Positions 1-9,130 of a DNA stretch of 64,000 nucleotides are shown piece after piece. The notes beneath the pieces were generated by a model. It saw nothing but the letters and a program-made list of their open reading frames with translations, was not told where the DNA came from and made no database searches. Numbering within the stretch: position 1 is the first letter of the stretch; each line of letters starts with the position of its first letter. The DNA is taken from positions 1-64,000 of the forward strand of contig NZ_JACXIY010000040.1 of the NCBI RefSeq assembly GCF_014705655.1. Reading direction: 5' to 3'. The position numbers and the translations under genes are program-made. The stretch comes from Paenibacillus arenilitoris. GTDB lineage: Bacteria > Bacillota > Bacilli > Paenibacillales > Paenibacillaceae.

Positions 1-369
1 CATACTCTCACAATAGGGAACTTTTTTGTTTTTGAAAAGGAAAACTTTCAGATCATGTTAGGTTTGTCGCATGGCTAGTGCAAAAAATGAAACCAATTCG
101 CTCTTCATCCTATTCCCTCACGATTTAGTATCGGTATTTGAAATTAATCGATACGATTCAAGCCATTCCATTCGATATTTGCCGGAATAATGTCAAATTT
201 TGAATCTAATTTCCTCGTTCGCCGCCTTCTTTCGCGTTTAGTTTCAATTTTTGAAACTCAAGCCCGAACAGTGAAGCCGGAAACGGATTGACCGTCCGCA
301 GCCGGCGGGAATTGGGCTCATAAGGCGGCCCCGTGACAAAACAGGTCAAAAAATAAGATCCGATGCGAT
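1..369. other. Intergenic region with one palindrome, no gene seen
   Basis: No convincing coding sequence is seen here. The region is AT-rich for this genome. It contains a perfect inverted repeat at 240-258, AGTTTCAA and TTGAAACT around three T residues, and two looser TTTGAA motifs near 140 and 200. The palindrome could be an operator for a gene lying left of the window. It has no T-run typical of a terminator. Confidence 0.5.
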
Positions 370-1155
370 TTACCGGATTTCCGAAGGGCTTCGGCCCGTA
401 TATTGCTTGAACTGGCGGCTGAAGAAGAAGATGTCGCGGTAGCCGAGCGCGTCCGCCACTTCCGTGACGTTCATGCCCGCATGCATAAGCAGATGCTGCG
501 CCCGCTCGATCCGGGTGCGGATCATGTAGGTCTGCACCGACATGCCGATCAGCTCCTTGAACTTCATCGAGAAGTAGCGCGGCGACAGCTGGGCGCGCAT
601 CGCCAAATCCTCGACGCGGTGCGCGATGCTCGGATTTTGCCGGACGAAGTTGGCGACTTCGTGGATTGCCTCCGTCAGCTGGTTGCTTGCCTTCTTCTCG
701 ACGGGCAGCTGGGTATCCTCGCGCAGCAAGTGGATAAGCAGCTGCTTCAGGATGAGCCGGGCCTCTTCCTCCGCCCCGTACGTCTGCACGAGAAACAGCC
801 TCACGTAGCGGGACAGCATGTATTCGAAATCGACGGTATCGTTCATCTGCCTGTAGCGGCCAGGCACCTCGTCGATCGGCCCATCGACGGCAAAATGGAT
901 ATAGGACAGCACAAGCGGTCGCTGAGGATTATGCGTGGCGCTCGTATAGTCGCCCGGCCGGAACAGGAAACAGCTGCCCGGACCGACCTTATAGTGGCCG
1001 CCGTTCACTTCTACTTCCCCTTCGCCGCTCCATACATAGAATAAATCGTAATTGGGTATCGGCTTCTCGCGTCTGGCCCATCTCCAGCCCGGCTCGCACA
1101 CGATTTTGGCGAAATAGGGGGTCAGGATGAGCGACTCGGGCGAAATGTGCAGCAT
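370..1155 (-). CDS. AraC-family transcriptional regulator
   Basis: This 261-residue protein has the layout of a sugar- or metabolite-sensing AraC regulator. Residues 1 to about 150 form a cupin-like sensor with a short motif PGSCFLFRPGD. The last 100 residues hold two helix-turn-helix units, including LAMRAQLSPRYFSMKFKEL and VTEVADALGYRDIFFFSRQF, followed by the family signature ending in RSPSEIR. I chose the ATG at 1155 because GGGAGG sits 8 bases before it; an upstream ATG at 1176 has no such site. It is divergent from the aminotransferase at 1332, which may be a target, but nothing in the sequence proves that. The effector is unknown. Confidence 0.85.
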   Translation of the reverse strand: MLHISPESLILTPYFAKIVCEPGWRWARREKPIPNYDLFYVWSGEGEVEVNGGHYKVGPGSCFLFRPGDYTSATHNPQRPLVLSYIHFAVDGPIDEVPGRYRQMNDTVDFEYMLSRYVRLFLVQTYGAEEEARLILKQLLIHLLREDTQLPVEKKASNQLTEAIHEVANFVRQNPSIAHRVEDLAMRAQLSPRYFSMKFKELIGMSVQTYMIRTRIERAQHLLMHAGMNVTEVADALGYRDIFFFSRQFKQYTGRSPSEIR

Positions 1156-1277
1156 TGGGCGTTCCTCCCGTGTCATTCTATGCCGTCATCATACAACAGC
1201 GGCAAAGTTTTGCGCAAGCCGTCCCGAAGTTACGAAAAAATTTGGTTTGAGAATGGTTTGCGGCGCTTAAAAAATGT

Positions 1278-1283
1278 TATAAT
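1278..1283 (+). promoter_or_regulatory. -10 element of aminotransferase promoter
   Basis: A perfect TATAAT lies 49 bases before the start codon of the aminotransferase gene. No good -35 hexamer is found at the usual distance, so only the -10 is claimed. Confidence 0.5.
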
Positions 1284-1331
1284 AGCACCCGACAAATACT
1301 CATTTCTCGAGAATGATTTCGGAAGGATGGA

Positions 1332-2639
1332 ATGAAGTCCATGAACCCACTTGCCCAGCAGTTAAACGAGACGCTTCGAACGGAAAATCCGTACGTCTAC
1401 GCGATGTTGTCGTCCCTCGGCAAAGCGATTTATTTCCCGAAGGAGGGCATTCTCAGCCAATCCGCGGAAGCGAAGACGAAAGCATCGAAATTTAACGCTA
1501 CGATCGGAATCGCGACAGAAGGCGGTCAGCCGATGCACCTTAAGGTCATTCAAGAGACGCTTTCCGCTTACAATCCGAAAGACATATACGAATACGCGCC
1601 GCCGGCCGGCAAGCCGGAGCTCCGCAGCGCTTGGCGCGCCAAGATGATCAAGGACAATCCGGCGCTCGAAGGGAAAGGCTTCGGCAATCCGATCGTGACG
1701 AACGCGCTCACGCACGGCCTCAGCATCGTGGCCGACCTGTTCGCCGATGCGGGCGACGCCGTCGTGATCCCGGACAAAAACTGGGAAAACTACGAGCTGA
1801 CCTTCGGCGTCCGCCGCGGCGCTGAGATCGTGGAATACCCGCTTTACAACGAACGGACGAAGTTTAACAGCGAGGGCCTTCGCGAAGCGCTGCTGGCGCA
1901 GAAGGACAAGGGCAAGGCGATCGTCGTCCTGAACTTCCCGAACAACCCGACGGGCTACACGCCGGGGCCGCAGGAGGGCAACGAGATCGTCGCCGCGATC
2001 CGGGACGCCGCCGAAGCCGGCATCAACGTCGTCGCCGTGACCGATGACGCCTACTTCGGCCTGTTCTTCGAGGACTCGCTGCACGAATCGCTGTTCGCCA
2101 AGCTCTCCGACGTACACCCTCGCGTGCTCGCCGTGAAGGTCGACGGCGCGACGAAGGAAGAGTACGTATGGGGCTTCCGCGTCGGCTTCATCACTTACGC
2201 CTCCGATTCGGCGGCGGCGCTCGCCGCACTGGAGCAGAAGACGCTCGGCATTATCCGCGCCACCATCTCGAGCGGCCCGCATCCGTCGCAGACGTTCGTG
2301 CTGCACGCGCTGACGTCGCCCGATTTCGACGCCCAGAAGGCGGAGAAATACGACATCATGAAAGGACGCGCGAACCGCGTCAAATCGCTTCTGGACAGCG
2401 GCCGATACGAAAACGCATGGACGTACTATCCGTTCAACTCCGGCTACTTCATGTGCCTGAAGCTGAACGGCGTATCGGCCGAAGCCGTGCGGGTACGCCT
2501 GCTGGACGAATACGGCATCGGCACGATCGCGCTCGGCGAGACCGATCTCCGCGTCGCCTTCTCCTGCATCGAAGAGCCGTATTTGGAAGAGCTGTTCGAT
2601 ACGATTTTCAAAGCGGTGAACGATCTGCTGACGAAGTAA
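1332..2639 (+). CDS. PLP-dependent aminotransferase, class I/II
   Basis: The 435-residue product is a fold-type I aminotransferase, probably cytosolic. Visible motifs are NFPNNPTGY near residue 201, the DDAYFGL aspartate motif near 238, and DGATKEEY in which Lys275 is the likely Schiff-base lysine, followed by the phosphate-binding GFRVGF. GGAAGG sits just before the ATG. The gene stands alone between a divergent AraC regulator and a convergent ABC transporter, with a hairpin terminator just after it. The amino acid substrate cannot be read from the sequence; aromatic or aspartate-like substrates are possible. Confidence 0.85.
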   Translation: MKSMNPLAQQLNETLRTENPYVYAMLSSLGKAIYFPKEGILSQSAEAKTKASKFNATIGIATEGGQPMHLKVIQETLSAYNPKDIYEYAPPAGKPELRSAWRAKMIKDNPALEGKGFGNPIVTNALTHGLSIVADLFADAGDAVVIPDKNWENYELTFGVRRGAEIVEYPLYNERTKFNSEGLREALLAQKDKGKAIVVLNFPNNPTGYTPGPQEGNEIVAAIRDAAEAGINVVAVTDDAYFGLFFEDSLHESLFAKLSDVHPRVLAVKVDGATKEEYVWGFRVGFITYASDSAAALAALEQKTLGIIRATISSGPHPSQTFVLHALTSPDFDAQKAEKYDIMKGRANRVKSLLDSGRYENAWTYYPFNSGYFMCLKLNGVSAEAVRVRLLDEYGIGTIALGETDLRVAFSCIEEPYLEELFDTIFKAVNDLLTK

Positions 2640-2660
2640 GAGAAGACGCCCGCAATCGTC

Positions 2661-2717
2661 AAATACCCCTGAACGTCATGCGCCTTAATGCGGCGGCGAT
2701 GCGTTTGGGGGTATTTT
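2661..2717. terminator. Long hairpin terminator between convergent genes
   Basis: AAATACCCC at the left pairs with GGGGTATTT at the right, and the stem extends inward through TGAACG and CGTTTG. A short T-run follows on the plus strand and an AT tract lies on the other side. It sits between the convergent aminotransferase and EcsB-like genes and probably serves both. Confidence 0.75.
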
Positions 2718-2752
2718 GGTTATGCCGCCGGGCTTCGGAAGCAGCCGGCGGC

Positions 2753-4003
2753 TTATTCGCCTTCCTCCTCGTCGAGCAGCAATCTTCTGCGCATCCGCGA
2801 CGGGCGGAGTGCAATATAGACGCCGGCTCCCGCCGCGGCCGAAATCGAAGGCGCATAGATCGAAGCCATCGCGAGCGGGATCGCCGCAAACAGCCACGCG
2901 ACGATCGCGCAGACGGTGACGACGACGCGGTCTACCTTCAAATATTGCTCGATGCGCCGCTTGTCCGGCAGCGGATAGACATGCTTCCAGATCGAATGCC
3001 GGTGAACGTGGCGGAGACCGCCGGCTTGGACGGCCAGCACGGCGAGGAATAAGCCGTATGCGGCCGCGGCGCCCCAGCCGGACAACGAGGCGGCGTCCGC
3101 CAGCCAATAGACGACGAGACAAGCAAGCAGAAGCAGCCGGATGACGATGCCGCCGATCTCCGCGCGGATGAACGACGCCGTATACAGGTAAACGTACGTA
3201 TACCGGTTTGCGTTCGGCACGGCGCGGAGCAGCCAGGCCAAATAGGAGCGCTTCGCGACCGCGGCCGGCAGCGTCGGGACGTCGATGAAGAGGCCGAAGA
3301 AGGCGTAATAACGATTCCGCGTGCGCGCCTCCTCCTGGATCAGCCGCTCCCAAGGAAACCGATGCCGCGCGGGAAACCGGTGGACGAGCGCGAACAGCAA
3401 GCCGATCAGCGCGGTGAAGACGGCGGCTTGCCAACCCTCCCGGGTCAGCCATGCCGCCAGGACAAGCGCGGTCAGCCCCCAGCGAAGCAGGCGCATCCCC
3501 CTTCTCATCCCGGGCCATGCCATCCGGCGCTCCCGCCAAGCGCCCCACGTATTCGCCGCTTTCAATCCGGCAGCCAGAATCGCGAGCAGCCATCCCGAAG
3601 CAAGCGCGGGACCCTGATTGTAAATCGGCAAATAAAGCAGCAGCACGAGCGCGGCGAGCAGCGCGCCGAAGACCGCCGTATGGCGGACGGAGCGCCGCAA
3701 ATAACCGGCCATATCCGCTTCGCGCGGCATCATGAAGACGGTGTCGGCGGGCGCAAGCCAGGTGCGCAGCGGGCTCCAGCACAAGACGGGCGCCAGCGCG
3801 GCGACGCCGACCGCCGCGATCGGGAAGCCGGACGGCAAATCGCGGATCAGCGTAACGTAACCGATGGAAGAGGAAATGAAGATAAGTGAAAGGAATGCGG
3901 TAAAGCCGCTTTGGGCCATGTAGCGGATATACGGAACGATTTCTTCGCGGAACGCTCTGGCCCGGCGGCTCCAAATCGCTTCAAGCCTAAGCTCGCCGCC
4001 CAT
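2753..4003 (-). CDS. ecsB: EcsB-like ABC transporter permease
   Basis: The 416-residue protein is a polytopic membrane protein with an amphipathic N-terminus and a first membrane segment near residues 30-50 (FTAFLSLIFISSSIGYV). Several further hydrophobic segments follow, including paired ones near 290-325 and 365-395. Size and partner gene fit the EcsB permease family known from Bacillus. Its ATG overlaps the stop of the ATPase gene by one base (TAATG), which indicates translational coupling. In B. subtilis the Ecs transporter affects exoprotein secretion, competence and sporulation; that role is inferred here from family membership only. Confidence 0.75.
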   Translation of the reverse strand: MGGELRLEAIWSRRARAFREEIVPYIRYMAQSGFTAFLSLIFISSSIGYVTLIRDLPSGFPIAAVGVAALAPVLCWSPLRTWLAPADTVFMMPREADMAGYLRRSVRHTAVFGALLAALVLLLYLPIYNQGPALASGWLLAILAAGLKAANTWGAWRERRMAWPGMRRGMRLLRWGLTALVLAAWLTREGWQAAVFTALIGLLFALVHRFPARHRFPWERLIQEEARTRNRYYAFFGLFIDVPTLPAAVAKRSYLAWLLRAVPNANRYTYVYLYTASFIRAEIGGIVIRLLLLACLVVYWLADAASLSGWGAAAAYGLFLAVLAVQAGGLRHVHRHSIWKHVYPLPDKRRIEQYLKVDRVVVTVCAIVAWLFAAIPLAMASIYAPSISAAAGAGVYIALRPSRMRRRLLLDEEEGE

Positions 4004-4752
4004 TACGCGTTCCCCCCGGCAACGAGCCTGTAGAACGCTTCCTCCAGCGTGCCGCCGCGCTGCTCCATGCCTGCTGCCCGCCTGACCTCGTCGAGGGTGC
4101 CTTGGGCAACGATCTTACCGTGATGCATGACGATGAACCGGTCGCAATAGGCCTCCACCGTGGAAAGGATATGCGAGCTCATCAAGATCGCCGCCCCCTT
4201 CCGCTTCACCTCGACGAGACGGTCCAGCAACGAACGGATGCCGAGCGGATCGAGCCCGAGGAACGGCTCGTCGATGATATACAATGGCGGCTCGGCAAGC
4301 AGCGCGTTCATGATCATCACCTTCTGCTTCATCCCCTTGGACAAGTGCGAAGCGAACGCCCTCCGCTTCGGCGTCATCTGGAACTGCTCCAGCAGCGCCT
4401 CCCCGCGCTCGCCATCCGCGTTGTCCGTTACGTTGTAAGCCATGCCCGTGAGGCGCAAATGCTCCTCCACCGTAAGCTCGTCGAAGAGCACCGGCGTCTC
4501 CGGCACGTACGCGAAGGAGGAACGGTACTTCTCTGTATCCTCCTCCAGCTCGACGCCCCCTACCTTTACCTCGCCCGACTGGGGCTTCATCAGTCCGAGA
4601 ATATGCTTGATGGTCGTGCTCTTGCCCGCGCCGTTAAGGCCGATCAGCCCTACCATCTCCCCCGCTTTCACGTGAAAGGAAATGCGATGCAGCACGGGCC
4701 TCTTGGGGCTGTAGCCGCCTGTTAAGTCGTGTACATATAAAATCGGGTCCAT
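4003..4752 (-). CDS. ecsA: EcsA-like ABC transporter ATP-binding protein
   Basis: The 249-residue protein is the ATPase partner of the permease that follows it. Walker A GLNGAGKST lies near residue 38, the ABC signature LSKGMKQK near 137, and Walker B LYIIDEPFLGLD near 158, followed by an H-loop region SSHIL. Length matches EcsA of Bacillus closely. The start at 4752 has GAAGGTGA in front. The downstream gene overlaps by one base, so the two form an operon. Confidence 0.85.
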   Translation of the reverse strand: MDPILYVHDLTGGYSPKRPVLHRISFHVKAGEMVGLIGLNGAGKSTTIKHILGLMKPQSGEVKVGGVELEEDTEKYRSSFAYVPETPVLFDELTVEEHLRLTGMAYNVTDNADGERGEALLEQFQMTPKRRAFASHLSKGMKQKVMIMNALLAEPPLYIIDEPFLGLDPLGIRSLLDRLVEVKRKGAAILMSSHILSTVEAYCDRFIVMHHGKIVAQGTLDEVRRAAGMEQRGGTLEEAFYRLVAGGNA

Positions 4753-4821
4753 CCGTTCACCTTCGCTATCGATAATTAACTTGCGCTAAGTATCAGCATA
4801 ACGAATTGCGAGCGGAATATC

Positions 4822-4852
4822 AAAAAAAAGCATCACCGCGCGGTGATGCTTT
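4822..4852 (-). terminator. Perfect-stem terminator of the SLH gene
   Basis: The 24-base stretch at 4828-4851 is a perfect palindrome (AAGCATCACCGC and its complement). On the minus strand it is followed by eight T residues, so it is a strong intrinsic terminator for the SLH gene at 4865. A T-rich tail on the plus side is weaker. Confidence 0.9.
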
Positions 4853-4864
4853 CTTCTTCGTTCC

Positions 4865-6106
4865 TTATATGATCCTGATCTCTTTAACCGTACCGTTCTC
4901 GCCTTTCAGCTGGACAAGCTGACCTTGCTTAAGCAGATCGTCATTGCCGATCACCGCTACGCTCGCATCGACGTTATAGATGAAAACGACCGTTTCCCCA
5001 TTTTCGATCCGCGCGATCGAGATCGTCGCAAGCTTCCCTTGCGAATTATCGGTATACGTGATCGTATTGACAATGCCCAGTTCGTTGAACGCCGCAACGA
5101 CCGGCGCCGGCTTCGTGACCTCGATAAAGACGACTTTATTCTGATACGTGCGGACGAGCACTTCGTCGCCGGCTTTCAGCGCGCTGACGGCCGCCTTCTT
5201 GTCGTCGCGGAAAATAAATACGTTCGCGTCCAGACCGAGCGTTACCTCGGAGTTGTCGGCTTTCACGACCGTAATTTTGCCGCCGCTCGCAGCCGCTTTC
5301 AGCTTGCCCGAGATCGCCTGCGCGTCATGGTCCGGCATTTCCGTGTCGGTGCGGTCGAGCAGCGCGGCCAGCTCCGCGCGGGTTACCGGCTGGTTCGGAC
5401 GGAACGTTTTGCCTCTCTTGTCCTCGTAACCGGTAATGATGCCTTTCTGAAGCGCGAGAGCGACGTAGCCGACGGAGCCCGCCGGAATTTGATCGGCGTC
5501 CTTGAAGTCCAGCTTCGTATTGTTCAGCGCCTTCGCTTCGTCTTCCAATTTAAGCGCTTTAATTAACAGGATGGTCGACCATAGCCTTGTCGCGTTCTCC
5601 TCCGGATTTACTTCCGTCTCCGTTTCGGCGAACAGGTCGTTCTCCAGCGCAACCGACACGTAGCCTACGGCCCAAGGATATTTGCGCTCGAGCTTGTCGG
5701 CGTCGCGGAATTGCAGCTCGGTGTTCATCTCGGCCGCGGATTCGGCCTGCGCGCGAAGCCCCATCAGCCTGACGGCCGCCACGAGCGTCTCGATCCGGCT
5801 GATCTTCTGGTTCGGCTTGAACGTGCCGTCGTTATAGCCGGTGAATACGCCCTTCGACGCCAAGCGCATGATGTATTCGAGCGCCCATTTCAATTCCTTC
5901 TCGTCTTCGAATTTCCACGTTACTTTATAGTTATCGTCATCCCGGTCATCTCTTTCTTCGTATCGATCGTCGTCGCGGTCATCGTCGTCGTGATGGCCTC
6001 TGTTTCCTTTTCCGCCGTCCGCGAATGCCGAGGTCGCTCCGCCCGCAAGCATCAGCAGCGCCAGCGAGGATATTGCCGTCTTCTTCCACATCGTTTGTTT
6101 CGTCAA
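4865..6106 (-). CDS. SLH-domain surface protein with acidic N-terminal linker
   Basis: This exported protein of about 413 residues has a signal peptide ending near TSAFA. A very acidic and histidine-rich stretch follows (HHDDDDRDDDR and similar), then three SLH repeats of about 60 residues, recognisable by FKPNQKISRIETL, VNPEENATRLWS and FRPNQPVTRAELA. The C-terminal 140 residues are beta-rich with a DUF5666-like feel (SGKLKAAASGGKITVVK). SLH repeats bind pyruvylated secondary wall polymers, so it should be cell-surface attached. I favour the TTG start at 6106 because GGAGA is 9 bases away; the GTG at 6115 abuts that site. Poly-Asp stretches suggest cation binding, which is inference. Confidence 0.8.
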   Translation of the reverse strand: MTKQTMWKKTAISSLALLMLAGGATSAFADGGKGNRGHHDDDDRDDDRYEERDDRDDDNYKVTWKFEDEKELKWALEYIMRLASKGVFTGYNDGTFKPNQKISRIETLVAAVRLMGLRAQAESAAEMNTELQFRDADKLERKYPWAVGYVSVALENDLFAETETEVNPEENATRLWSTILLIKALKLEDEAKALNNTKLDFKDADQIPAGSVGYVALALQKGIITGYEDKRGKTFRPNQPVTRAELAALLDRTDTEMPDHDAQAISGKLKAAASGGKITVVKADNSEVTLGLDANVFIFRDDKKAAVSALKAGDEVLVRTYQNKVVFIEVTKPAPVVAAFNELGIVNTITYTDNSQGKLATISIARIENGETVVFIYNVDASVAVIGNDDLLKQGQLVQLKGENGTVKEIRII

Positions 6107-6218
6107 GAAAGCCACTCTCCTTTGATCGATTGGCGGAAATTTCCGCTTCGTAACCTACGCCCATACGTTTCGGGAGAGGCTGTTCGATTTAAGAGGGTGG
6201 CTTCCCTAAAAAAAATTT

Positions 6219-7619
6219 TTATTGTTCTTTTTCGGCTTCCCGCTTCGCCTTAAGCCATTTCGGAGCGCCCTTGTTCTTGCCTTCGCTCTTCCGCTTCGCC
6301 TTGGCCGATGCTTTCGTCTGCACGGGCCTCGCCGCAGGCTTCTTCGCATGCGTCGCAGCAACGGCCGGCTTCGCGTCCGCGGCTTCCCCGGTTCTCTTCG
6401 TTCTCGCAGACGCTTCTCCCTTGCGGATGACGGGTCTCGCTTCCGGTCGAAGCGCGCCGGGCCGCGTTGCCTCGCGCAGCTCCTCTTCGTTCAGCAGCTT
6501 GCCTCTGAACATCGTCCGCTCGGTCAGCTCGATTCCGAGCTGCTTGCGGAACTTCTCCATGATGAACTTCTCCTGCGGCGTGACGATCGACACGACCGTT
6601 CCGGCGCGCCCCATCCTGCCCGTCCTTCCGGCACGGTGGACGTAATGGTCCGCATCGGCGGCCGGGTCCAGCTGAATGACGAGCGGCAGCCCCTCGATGT
6701 CGATCCCGCGGGCGGCGACATCCGTCGCGAGCAGAAGCTGGCAGCGGCCGTCGCGGAAGCGGGCCAGCGTCGCGGCGCGGCGCTGCTTGTCCGCGTCGCC
6801 GTACAGCGTCTCGACGGTGAAGCCTTCATAGGCCAGCTTCGCTTCCCAGTTCGCGATGTTGTCCGTGTCGGCCAGAAACAGCAGCGCGGATTTCGGATCA
6901 AGCAGCCGGATCAGCCGCCTCGCCGTGTCCGTCTTGTCCCGTTTGTCGCAGACGACGTAAAAGTTGTCGATCGTCTCCGACACGCGATGCTCGGGCGTAA
7001 TTTGAATGCGCTGCGGATCATTCATCCACCGCCCTTCGAATCTCGCCATCTGGTCCGGGTAAGTCGCGGAGAAAAAAGCGATCTGCCTCTCCCGCCCCAT
7101 CGCGAACAGAATCGCTTCCACCTCTTTCGTCGAGCCGAGCTGGAACACTTGATCGGCTTCGTCGATGACGACGCCCGTCACTTCGCTCAGCTTCAGCTTG
7201 CGCAGCTTCAGCAGCTCGTGAATCCGTCCCGGCGTGCCGATGACGAGCTGGGGGCGGAGCTTCAGCTTCTCCACCTGACGCTTCAGAGCCGCGCCTCCGA
7301 TGAGCTGCTGCACGCGAATGCCGAGCGCCTCCCCGTACGTTTCCGCCACGCGCACGATCTGCATCGCAAGCTCTTGCGTAGGGGCGAGGATAACCCCTTG
7401 CACCGCGCCGGAGCGCGGATTCAGCTTCTGCAGCAGCGGCAGCAGGTACGCGAGCGTCTTGCCCGTTCCGGTCTGCGATCTCGCCGATACGTCGCTGCCG
7501 CCGAGCAGGACCGGGATCGTCTCCGCCTGCACGTCCGTCGGCTTCGCGATTCCGTTTGCCTCCAGCTTGCGGATAAGCCGCTCGTCGACGCCGATTTCAT
7601 TCCAAGTGTATGTACTCAT
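6219..7619 (-). CDS. DEAD-box RNA helicase with basic C-terminal tail
   Basis: The 466-residue protein has all the main DEAD-box motifs in order: a Q-motif (GIAKPTDVQAETIP), SQTGTGKT (I), PTQELA (Ia), TPGR (Ib), DEAD (II, in VVIDEADQ), SAT (III), ATDVAARGID (V) and HRAGRTGRMGR (VI). Residues from about 380 on are rich in Lys, Arg and Ala and end in a basic tail typical of RNA-binding extensions. It should remodel RNA or ribosome precursors in the cytosol. The start at 7619 follows GAGAGG at 8 bases. It is 26 bases after the SDR gene on the same strand. Confidence 0.9.
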   Translation of the reverse strand: MSTYTWNEIGVDERLIRKLEANGIAKPTDVQAETIPVLLGGSDVSARSQTGTGKTLAYLLPLLQKLNPRSGAVQGVILAPTQELAMQIVRVAETYGEALGIRVQQLIGGAALKRQVEKLKLRPQLVIGTPGRIHELLKLRKLKLSEVTGVVIDEADQVFQLGSTKEVEAILFAMGRERQIAFFSATYPDQMARFEGRWMNDPQRIQITPEHRVSETIDNFYVVCDKRDKTDTARRLIRLLDPKSALLFLADTDNIANWEAKLAYEGFTVETLYGDADKQRRAATLARFRDGRCQLLLATDVAARGIDIEGLPLVIQLDPAADADHYVHRAGRTGRMGRAGTVVSIVTPQEKFIMEKFRKQLGIELTERTMFRGKLLNEEELREATRPGALRPEARPVIRKGEASARTKRTGEAADAKPAVAATHAKKPAARPVQTKASAKAKRKSEGKNKGAPKWLKAKREAEKEQ

Positions 7620-7645
7620 CGTGTAACCCTCTCTTAATCCAACCG

Positions 7646-8419
7646 TTATTTTCGATTCAACCAACCGCCGAACCAGCGGTCCGCCGCGCGCGGCAGCAAG
7701 TGATACAGCTTAATGCCGACCGAAGCCGTCTTCGGCAAATCGACCTCGTCCTTGCGCCTCTCCATGACCCGGATGATCGATTTCACGACGTATTCCGGCT
7801 TCATCATGAACCAGCTCACGTTTTTCACGTACGCCCCGGTCGGATCAGCCAACGAGAAGAAAGGCGTGTCGATCGGCCCCGGATTGACCGCCGATACGTG
7901 AATGCCCGTCCCTCTCAGCTCCATCCGCAGCGAGTTGGTGAAGCCGAGCACCGCATGCTTCGTCGCGGTATACGCCGTCGATTTCGCGGAACCGATCTTG
8001 CCGGCCATCGACGCGATGTTGACGATCTGCCCGCTCCCACGCTCCAGCATATGGGGAATGACGGCCTTCGTGCAGCGCACCGTTCCCATGTAATTGGTAT
8101 CCATCATCTTCTCAAAGCTTTCCACGGGCATCTCCGTAAAATACTCGAACTTCCCGTATCCGGCGTTGTTCAGCAAAATGTCGATCCTGCCGTGCTTCAA
8201 AGCGGCGGCTTCCACCGTTTGCTTCACCTGCTCGTTGTCGGTTACGTCCATCCGGAAGACGGAGCAATCTCCTTTTATCGTAGCGGCGATATCATTAAGC
8301 TTGCTTATATTGCGTCCGGTCAGCACCGGTATCGCGCCGCGTTCGGCCAGCCTGACCGCCGCGAGCGCGCCGATTCCGCTCGATGCGCCGGAAATAAAGA
8401 CGATTTTCCCTTCCAACAT
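7646..8419 (-). CDS. Short-chain dehydrogenase/reductase
   Basis: The 257-residue enzyme is a classical SDR. It has the dinucleotide-binding SGASSGIG at residues 10-17, NNAG near 87, the catalytic Ser in NIASMAG, and the YTATK active-site Tyr/Lys pair near 152. PGPIDTPF follows the active site as in many SDRs. Substrate is unknown; fatty-acid or steroid-like carbonyls are common for this subgroup. It may be cotranscribed with the helicase gene. Confidence 0.85.
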   Translation of the reverse strand: MLEGKIVFISGASSGIGALAAVRLAERGAIPVLTGRNISKLNDIAATIKGDCSVFRMDVTDNEQVKQTVEAAALKHGRIDILLNNAGYGKFEYFTEMPVESFEKMMDTNYMGTVRCTKAVIPHMLERGSGQIVNIASMAGKIGSAKSTAYTATKHAVLGFTNSLRMELRGTGIHVSAVNPGPIDTPFFSLADPTGAYVKNVSWFMMKPEYVVKSIIRVMERRKDEVDLPKTASVGIKLYHLLPRAADRWFGGWLNRK

Positions 8420-8465
8420 CCCGCATCACCCACCCATTAGTTTACTTGATCGAAGTCGCATACGC

Positions 8466-8489
8466 AAAAAAAAAGCTCCCCCTGGGAGC
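8466..8489 (-). terminator. Terminator of cheX
   Basis: GCTCCC and GGGAGC pair around CCT, and nine T residues follow on the minus strand. It lies directly after the stop of the CheX gene. Confidence 0.85.
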
Positions 8490-8499
8490 CCGTTCTGTG

Positions 8500-8961
8500 C
8501 TACGATGCAACTAAAACTTGGATGTCCAGCTCGCCGATGCCGTCCATAATAAGCGGAATCGTCAATGCTTTCTGGGCCGAGAAGCCTGCGGACTGGGCGG
8601 ATTGAATCACCTTCGGCGGCGTAATGTCCACCCTTACGCCCTGGTTGTACAGCATGGTGCTGGCATTTCCGCTGATCATGTTGCCGAGCTCGGAAATCGC
8701 GCTTCTGCCGATTTCATCGATTTCGGAAATGACGAAGCCGCCCATCATGGCCGAAACCATCTTTAGAGCTACCTGCTCGCTAAGCCCGAATACAATGTCG
8801 CCGTTCATTTGTCCGTTGAGCCCAATTTGAATCCATATGTAGTTCTCTACAAACTTGATGTCCTTAAGACCGAGTTCCCCGGTCGCAGGCCGGATCTGCA
8901 CGACCTGTTCGATCACGATTTTGGCGGATTCAAGAAACGGGTTAATATATTCTGCCTTCAT
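8500..8961 (-). CDS. cheX: CheX-like CheY-phosphate phosphatase
   Basis: The 153-residue protein matches the CheC/CheX/FliY family. It opens with KAEYINPFLESAKIVIEQV and has a single conserved catalytic pair in ISELGNMISGN, where Glu91 and Asn94 form the ExxN phosphatase motif. CheX proteins are dimeric phosphatases of the chemotaxis regulator CheY-P. No other chemotaxis gene is seen in the window, so it is an orphan here. It is divergent from the phospholipase-like gene and has its own terminator. Confidence 0.8.
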   Translation of the reverse strand: MKAEYINPFLESAKIVIEQVVQIRPATGELGLKDIKFVENYIWIQIGLNGQMNGDIVFGLSEQVALKMVSAMMGGFVISEIDEIGRSAISELGNMISGNASTMLYNQGVRVDITPPKVIQSAQSAGFSAQKALTIPLIMDGIGELDIQVLVAS

Positions 8962-9130
8962 AACGAGGATACGCTCCTTCTCGACAAAATTCGTGCTATG
9001 TCTTGTTTAATTTCTATTATACTTAATTAACTAGGACAAGTATACTATAAAAAAATGTTCTCATTCTTCGGAACTAGATTTATCGCAACAAAATGTATTG
9101 AATTTTGCGCAATTGGGAGGATACGCTTCT

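Noticed and set aside
9057..9074. GTTC...GAAC pair upstream of the phospholipase-like gene as another Sin site
   Set aside because: The halves are two bases too far apart and the AGAAC half is incomplete compared with the five perfect sites.
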